Source of the DNA: Bacteroidia bacterium
GTDB taxonomy: Bacteria; Bacteroidota; Bacteroidia; Chitinophagales; Chitinophagaceae
DNA length: 64,000 nt
Reading direction: 5' to 3'
Assembly: GCA_030426665.1 (NCBI GenBank)
Contig: JAUHYD010000007.1
Location: 179,823 to 243,822 of the forward strand
Shown: positions 63,701 to 64,000 of the stretch, one piece after another
Layout: the number at the start of each line of letters is the position of its first letter
Position numbering within the stretch: the first letter of the stretch is position 1
Made by a program: the position numbers and the translations under genes
The notes under the pieces: model-generated
Told to the model about the DNA's origin: nothing
The model's database searches: none
What the model saw: the letters and a program-made list of their open reading frames with translations, nothing else

Positions 63701-64000
63701 AAATCACAACACTTCCTGCCGCAACTCCGGTCACAACCCCATCTGTCCCCACTGTTGCTACCGATGTAGCTGTTGACGACCACGAACCACCACTTACGCT
63801 CGGCGTAAGGGCTGTGGTCTCGCCGGCATACAAAGTTGAGGCACCAGAAATAGTAACAGATGGTGTTAAAGCGTTTACAGTCTCCTCTCTCGTTATATAA
63901 CACCCTGTTGACAACTGATACGTAATCGTCGCGACCCCGGCACTAATTCCATAAATAGCACCCGTACTTGCTGCAACATAAGCAACAGATGGGGTACTGC
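48498..64000 (-). CDS. Giant modular T9SS surface protein, 5' end beyond window
   Basis: At least 5,166 residues; the frame is still open at the right edge (a TTG at 63914 is only an internal codon). Order from the N-terminal side: Ig-like units (at least 3, plus part of one more), a 7-repeat propeller, 4 Ig, 7-repeat propeller, 3 Ig, 6 NHL, 2 Ig, 7-repeat propeller, 3 Ig, 6 NHL, 2 Ig, 6 NHL, 8 Ig, 14-repeat propeller, 4 Ig, and a type A T9SS sorting domain. Ig units are BIG2-like (GGSWSSSNTSVATVGTDGVV, TGVAAGSVVISY). No enzyme motif seen. It should be exported by type IX secretion and anchored or shed; adhesion or glycan binding is inference. Ser/Thr/Gly-rich and low in lysine. Confidence 0.93.
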   Translation of the reverse strand, partial: STPSVAYVAASTGAIYGISAGVATITYQLSTGCYITREETVNALTPSVTISGASTLYAGETTALTPSVSGGSWSSTATSVATVGTDGVVTGVAAGSVVISYSISSGCGAGVATHTVTVTSSCSLSANTGTPTVCVGSTTTLSNSTSGGSWSSSNTEIATVGTSGDVSGVYAGTAVITYGTSETCYVTTIVTVNPAPNAGTISGESTVVEGSTITLTPTVSGGSWSSSNTSVAAVGTTGVVTGVAAGSVTISYIETNSCGSDTAIKAITVYPTGTEICESWMSVDSAGFSDGAANYTSLAIDSSGIPYVAFSETSNSFKATVMKYNGSIWVPVGSVGFSGGGASYFSIAIDGSGTPYVAYRDASHSYKATVMKYNGSSWVPVGSAGFSDGSVSFTSLAIDGSGTPYVAYRDNSLSNKATVMKYNGSSWVLVGSAGFSDSSALYTSLAVGGGNTPYVAYEDASHSNKATVMKYNGSNWVPVGSVGFSGGGADFTSLAIDGSGAPYVAFSDTSNSYKATVMKYDGSSWVLVGSAGFSDSNAYYTSLAIDGSGTPCVAYIDESHSYKATVMKYNGSSWEPVGNAGLSGGEVNYTSLAIDGSGTPYVAYTDWSVGGIAMVMKLESTPLYAISGADAVCVGSTTTLSSATSDGTWSSSSTEVATVGSSTGEATGVTEGTTVITYSITSGCFTTAALTVNPAPDAGTISGESTVVEGSTITLTPTMSGGSWSSSNTSMATVGTDGVVTGVAVGSAVISYIVTNECGADTATLSVTVTSSCSLSAITGTATVCTGSTTTLSNSAEGGTWSTSSSAIATMSGSGGEVEGWLSGTATITYGMSETCYVTTVVTVNPLPDAGSISGSSSVVAGSTITLASSGSSGSWSSSSTSVATVGTDGVVTGVAAGSATISYSVTNSCGTDNAIAAITVYPIGTVLCDDWVPVGSAGFSDSSAIYTSLAIDGIGTPYVAYRDGSHSYKVTVMKYNGSSWVPVGSAGFSGSEADDISLAIDGSGTPYVAYREESLGGRATVMKYNGSGWVPVGSPGFSGGVAYYTSLAIDGSGTPYVAYQDGSLGDKATVMKYNGSSWVPVGSAGFSGAGVGNTSLAIDGSGTPYVAYADVSHSYKATVMTYNGSNWESVGSAGISDSTVFSSSLAIDGGGTPYVAYKDQSLGGKATVMKYNGSSWDPVGSAGFSGGAADNTSLVIDSSGTPYIAYTDYSLSNKATVMKYNGSSWEPVGSVGISGGGANNTSLAIDGSGTPYVAYRDYILSNKATVMKLGLAPLYAISGADAVCAGSTTTLSTATSGGTWSSSSTEVATVGSTGVVTGLAEGAATITYTITSGCLTTAALTVNPAPNAGTVSGATSVVAGSTITLASSGSGGSWSSSATAVATVGTDGVVTGVAAGSVVISYSVTNECGTDVATLSVSVTAACLLSANTGTPSMCVGSTTTLINSTEGGSWSSSSSEIATVGTGGDVSGVSAGTATITYSLSGTCFVTTEVTVNETPGDIEGISSGVAAGIITTFAGSGTGSSFGDGGPATDAAINNPYGVATDASGNVYVADYYGRRIRKINTSGIITTIAGTGSGYFSGDGGPATAADINFPLAITVDAEGNVYFSSLNYRIRKINTSGIISTVAGGTGSSWSYSSGAMATSVGIGSVRGLVADADGSLYFSSYDLQRIVKVNALGVITTVAGNGSSGFSGDGGPATDAEIYAPYGLAKDGVGNIYFFDKGNRRIRKVNSSGTITTIAGTGGSGSFDISSGIATSASLGDGFCFGMAVDASGNLLYAAYNDHRIVKITTAGGISIVAGNGAGGSDGDGGPATDASINAPTGIALDASDNIFISTENGNKVRKITGSATSGGVCAGSALTLTNASEGGTWSSSNTEIATIGSSSGMVTGVTEGTTTITYTSAAGCFTISDLTVNPLPDAGTISGASVVLVGSSITLASSGSGGSWSSSSTSVATVGTDGVVTGVGAGSALISYSATNSCGTDVAIAAITVYPTGTVICDDWALVGSAGFSDSIADFTCFAIDGSGTPYFAYQDVSADYKATVMKYNGSGWVPVGSAGFSGGLAEYISIAIDGSGTPYVAYMEGILGIGNRTTVMKYNGSSWETVGSAGFSEGEGYFPSIAIDSSGVPYVAYADNLSHDARATVMKYNGSSWEPVGSAGFSGGTVMFPSLALDGSGTPYVAYQDVSLDFKATVMKYNGSIWESVGSAGFSDGAASYTSLAIDGSGTPYVAYSDSSLGGKATVMKYNGSSWELVGSAGFSVSRADYTSLAIDGSGTPYVAFEDYSHEDSSHVAYGYGDKATVMKFNGSSWEPVGSTGFSGGWAAYTSLAIDGSGTPYVAYRDESLSYKATLMKLGSAPLYPITGADAVCAGSTTTLSTASSGGTWSSSSTEVATVGSTGEVTGVAEGVATITYTLESGCFVTKGVTVNPLPNAGTISGEITVVVGETITPALTVSGGTWSSSDTSVATVSVSGVVSGISAGSVVISYIVTNECGADTATLSATVTSSCSLSAITGTATVCTGSTTTLSNSAEGGTWSSSDAEVATVEVSTGVVTGVSAGTAAITYSTSGSCYVTTVVTVNTAVADIGGVSSGSGIITTYAGTGTSGFTGEGDGGPATDAAFNICFDVATDASGNVYVADFHGRRIRRISTSGIITTIAGTGTGVPGSGDGGPATDADIGYPSAVAVDASGNVYFASGGVHKIDTSGIISLVTGTGSFSEGAMATSVQVGIVLGLGTDNAENLYISSWDSNRIVKVNPLGVMTLVAGTGIAGYSGDGGPATAATIDHPVALAADGAGNVYFSDTNKVVRKVSTTGTITTIAGDGSSSFDISSGIATTASLSSSLIMGMDVDAAGNVYFSPSTTYRVVKVTPEGGISLFAGNGSNSFSGAGGLATDAGLGNYPSGVAIDGSNNVYISTYDSRVLRVVGSGTTSGSVCVGDTLSLTNSTSGGTWSSSNSSVATVGSSTGVVTGVAGGTATISYTLGSGCFNTTTITVNSAPDAGTISGASLVMTGATIALSSSVSGGSWSSSNSSVATVGTDGVVTGVAAGTAVISYRVTNECGTDVAIAAVTVSSAGTPVVYSNIVTIAGTGVEGYSGDGGQATGAKIKRANFVCTDAIGNIYISDWGNNVIRKVDLSGVITTVAGTGAAGFSGDGGPAAAAQLSSPGSIAFDASGNMYIADYANNRIRKVTPTGVISTVAGTGSSTSSGEGGPATAAGVKTPLGVCVDAANNIYVAEQHQHIIRKIDGATGIITRVAGTTFVGYTGDGGGGTAAKISFPNYVYADADGSILISDNGNHAIRRLSSSGIITTIVGTGSAGFSGDGGSATAAQLYYPAGVVKDVFGNLFIADFDNNRIRKVDTAGIITTIAGEGTAGYNGDCQSPLAAMLNKPISVALNPSGELLIADPINSRIRLLNDGASISGGSSVCVGATLSLSAGVAGGSWVSGNTSVATVGSSSGVVSGIAAGTATVSYVLGSGCDNTITVAVSTAPDAGTISGDTTVSVGSSITPSLTVSGGSWSSSNTSVATVSESGVVTGISAGSVVISYIVTNSCGADTATLSLTVTSSCSLSTITGTGTVCIGGTTALSNETSGGTWSSSDTSVADVSESLGFAGGVSVGTAMITYSLSETCYVTTIVTVNAVADAGSITGPSVVWIDSVITLSSSVSGGSWSSSNPSVAYSEGEGVISGVASGVALISYTVTNECGTDVSVFSLTVVDCSLTAITGTTNVCIGSETTLSNSTEGGVWNTSSSAIATVSGSGGVVHGWLSGSATITYGLSGLCYVTTFVTINPLPDDIEGALTICAEGMTTLTDSASGGTWSSGNESVATIGAGTGVVSGVTSGSATISYTLATGCFTTALVSVNSLPEAIGGPDSLYQSASVTLTDATVDGVWSSSNTAVATVGSETGIVSGVAPGSSIITYTVPSGCYVTRALVVLSDTTITGAVTVATGYTATITPPASGGTWSSSDEGVATVDTVGIVTGVAPGTAIVSYIFTVEGVADTATYLVTITASDCFVLKNVGYGESVSTSLCATEHFLTNKIVMDPNNMPVVSSSAYGATFDGRLSINKYNGVSFESIGEVPSYYDAAPMALATDDSGNVYGAFPTGALPGDFHILKSDGKNWTSLGSLGVNVSDLSMDVGIDGMPYVAYVGGSGGHFVYVKKYNGSSWENAGEPVYYCSGSALNSDDVALSIDKSTGDLVVAYRFDTAVMEVGGPSGTYPSARIAIGVRKFNAGVWVPVGGEVAHMTDNASIFGLTGIDIANGVGGEVYLSYIEGEPSVLSHKVAHVRKYSGGSWSNVGTEVSTSAMVWAGALSVDASGIPYYAFGDTSNGGRATVRKFVSSAWTDVGTPGFSDGGETVTIDMAVSNSGEIYVVCNSGFDSGATSFIDAPQPHYGSVWLYDGSDWQAVNGDVGISVGNSAQNQIAVSNGVPYTAYSDNLYDGKAVVKRLVDEKWRLLGTGGASEGTVSSLSLAGDDTGAVYIAYVDGAHSGRATVRTFNGSSWEDVGSAGFSSSSVRYIDVAVNSSGIPYVAYTDASTGEISVMKYDGSTWVSEGTLGYSGGTYNLSIAINGSDEPYILYYDGADSAKATVRKYSSGSWNVIGSVGLAGGGPPAGRNIADIVINDSNIPHILYVGTSYWGNKPVLKKFDGSDWVYMGGEYAGGSPVTEIAPQITDASFALTSDGQPYVFSEQYLPGGGLEPYYVGARKLVGSTWVDVNGLDGAAYGSAIIAGNYPCIAIDTNDRPLFSYSCRTYSLPYYSEVTNVETRVYTLGENEIEGNLVLCPGTFSYLFSNASDGTWSSSNTAIATIGSTGKVIALAPGTTTISYTRSDCGSAIAVVTVNAASDAGTISGSSIVWIDSSITLSPTVGGGAWSSSNTSIATVDAGGVVAGISLGNVHISYSVSNACGIDVSVFDLSVVECSLAAITGTGSVCIGSDITLEDTTDGGVWSTSDASIATVSGSGGVVEGWLSGSVTITYSLSETCFVTTLVTVFSAPDAGTISSPSGSAAIADTGTFATDGDPDGVWASSDPALITIVPSSGYAVPAGAGSATISYTVTNSCGSATAVFDVLLYGGISKPGRLSSEDVPWIRVFPNPSSGNVTLVTSVNGVVELYTIDGRKVAELDVMATVENDLMLKRELANGVYLLQFEGIDGSKQNVWLILER
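48785..49669 (-). repeat. Four Ig-like units before the sorting domain
   Basis: Four BIG2-like units, for example GTWSSSNTAIATIGSTGKVI and GGAWSSSNTSIATVDAGGVV. The last (DGVWASSDPALITIVPSSGY) is the most divergent. Confidence 0.75.
49670..51965 (-). repeat. 14-unit W-xx-VG repeat array, likely two seven-bladed propellers
   Basis: Fourteen divergent repeats of about 55 residues, each ending in a motif like VRKYSSGSW followed by xxVGxxG. Examples are ATVRKFVSSAW/TDVGTPGFSDGG and VKKYNGSSW/ENAGEP. Units vary in length and sequence far more than in the three 7-unit arrays. The count of 14 equals two sets of seven. Confidence 0.7.
51966..53751 (-). repeat. Eight Ig-like units
   Basis: Longest Ig block of the giant protein. 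Several units carry a Cys at the start and end (CSLTAITG ... ETCYVTT) that could form a disulfide. Others, such as ITGAVTVATGYTATITPP, lack them. Confidence 0.7.
53752..54765 (-). repeat. NHL array 3, six repeats
   Basis: Six NHL-type blades, each TIAGTGxxGxSGDGGPA, then a variable stretch, FDASGNMYIADYANNRIRKV. Six blades make a closed NHL propeller. Confidence 0.85.
54766..55214 (-). repeat. Two Ig-like units
   Basis: Units GTWSSSNSSVATVGSSTGVV and GSWSSSNSSVATVGTDGVV joining NHL arrays 2 and 3. Confidence 0.75.
55215..56234 (-). repeat. NHL array 2, six repeats
   Basis: Six blades such as TDASGNVYVADFHGRRIRRI and ADGAGNVYFSDTNKVVRKV, with GDGGPATDA linkers. The second blade is shortened (FASGGVHKI). 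Confidence 0.8.
56235..56929 (-). repeat. Three Ig-like units
   Basis: Includes the 160-base segment 56387-56546 that is almost identical to 61592-61751. Confidence 0.75.
56387..56546. repeat. 160-base near-identical repeat, copy 1
   Basis: Matches 61592-61751 with one base difference (G/A in GTTGCAG versus GTTACAG). It crosses a boundary between two Ig units, so it is not a domain unit. Confidence 0.85.
56930..57988 (-). repeat. Propeller array 3, seven repeats
   Basis: Seven units of about 50 residues with consensus VGSAGFSDGxAxYTSLAIDG then SGTPYVAYRDxS and KATVMKYNGSSW. Unit six carries an extra ten residues or so (YSHEDSSHVAYGYGD). Confidence 0.85.
57989..58454 (-). repeat. Two Ig-like units
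   Basis: Units GTWSSSNTEIATIGSSSGMV and GSWSSSSTSVATVGTDGVV joining NHL array 1 and propeller 3. Confidence 0.75.
58455..59488 (-). repeat. NHL array 1, six repeats
   Basis: Six blades such as TDASGNVYVADYYGRRIRKI, VDAEGNVYFSSLNYRIRKI and LDASDNIFISTENGNKVRKI. Close to array 2 in order and linker sequence, including the shared ISSGIATSASL insert before blade five. Confidence 0.85.
59489..60184 (-). repeat. Three Ig-like units
   Basis: Units between propeller 2 and NHL array 1, with the alternating Cys-rich (CLLSANTGTPSMCVGS) and Cys-poor types. Confidence 0.75.
60185..61202 (-). repeat. Propeller array 2, seven repeats
   Basis: Seven near-uniform units of about 49 residues with the VGSAGFSG ... 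GTPYVAYRD ... KATVMKYNGSSW pattern. DNA repeats are close to 150 bases apart. Confidence 0.88.
61203..62130 (-). repeat. Four Ig-like units
   Basis: Contains partners of both long near-identical DNA pairs described in the findings (61592-61751 and 61820-61909). Confidence 0.75.
61592..61751. repeat. 160-base near-identical repeat, copy 2
   Basis: Partner of 56387-56546 at an exact offset of 5,205 bases; sequence diverges abruptly on both sides. Confidence 0.85.
62131..63155 (-). repeat. Propeller array 1, seven repeats
   Basis: Seven units of about 49 residues, same consensus as arrays 2 and 3 (VGSAGFSD, SLAIDGSGTPYVAY, ATVMKYNGSSW). The last ends in MVMKLESTPLYAISGADAV, the same exit sequence as arrays 2 and 3. 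Confidence 0.88.
63156..64000 (-). repeat. Ig-like units at the right edge, block incomplete
   Basis: Three full units and part of a fourth that runs out of the window. The edge sequence (ISAGVATITYQLSTGC) is again Ig-like. Confidence 0.75.

Noticed and set aside
63912..63914. TTG as the start of the giant gene
   Set aside because: The frame continues upstream to the window edge with the same Ig-like sequence, so the codon is internal.

Overview
The window is a chromosomal segment of a Bacteroidota bacterium, most likely from the Chitinophagia/Saprospiria side of the phylum. The evidence is two proteins with type IX secretion (T9SS) sorting tails, several promoters of the Bacteroidota TTG-N19/20-TAnnTTTG type, a Bacteroidota-type succinate dehydrogenase operon, a long-tailed ribosomal protein S16, and phylum-typical families (DUF5916, DUF6029, 7TM-DISM kinases, MauE-thioredoxin fusion). 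There is no sign of phage, plasmid or complete insertion sequence.

Positions 1-26800 are mostly housekeeping: 3' part of tgt; the sdhC-sdhA-sdhB operon with a four-helix-bundle gene inserted between sdhA and sdhB; a decayed LuxR-type regulator; purC; rpsP; a sodium/solute symporter; a PAS histidine kinase with a SnoaL-like gene; aroK and DUF423; an outer-membrane pair (DUF6029, DUF5916); a TlpA-like thioredoxin; biotin carboxyl carrier, pdhB and biotin carboxylase; a 5-fold beta-flower-like secreted protein; a GH3/radical SAM operon; a MauE-thioredoxin fusion and an HMG-CoA lyase.

Positions 26888-34081 form a compact signalling island. Five tightly packed or overlapping minus-strand genes encode a ThiF(E1-like)-nitroreductase fusion, a GNAT/LuxI-fold-like acyltransferase, a 7TM-DISM membrane histidine kinase, a receiver-kinase hybrid and a single receiver. 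A divergent stand-alone receiver lies upstream. The layout suggests synthesis of a small molecule coupled to its sensing and is the best candidate here for an undescribed system.

Positions 34076-46865 return to housekeeping: NlpC/P60 lipoprotein, EVE protein, metF, rarA, two unknowns, a T9SS cargo protein behind a 670-base AT-rich gap, tRNA-Gln, PGI/PMI, yraN, ribF, fumC, a methyltransferase and leucine dehydrogenase.

Positions 47006-64000 hold a 5'-eroded secreted-type protein and a giant open reading frame that runs off the right edge (at least 5,166 residues). It is built of about 29 bacterial Ig-like units alternating with beta-propeller arrays whose repeat counts are 7, 7, 7 and 14 for one repeat type and 6, 6 and 6 for NHL repeats, ending in a T9SS sorting domain. 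It is probably a very large surface or secreted protein. Its N-terminal side is much more homogenised than its C-terminal side.
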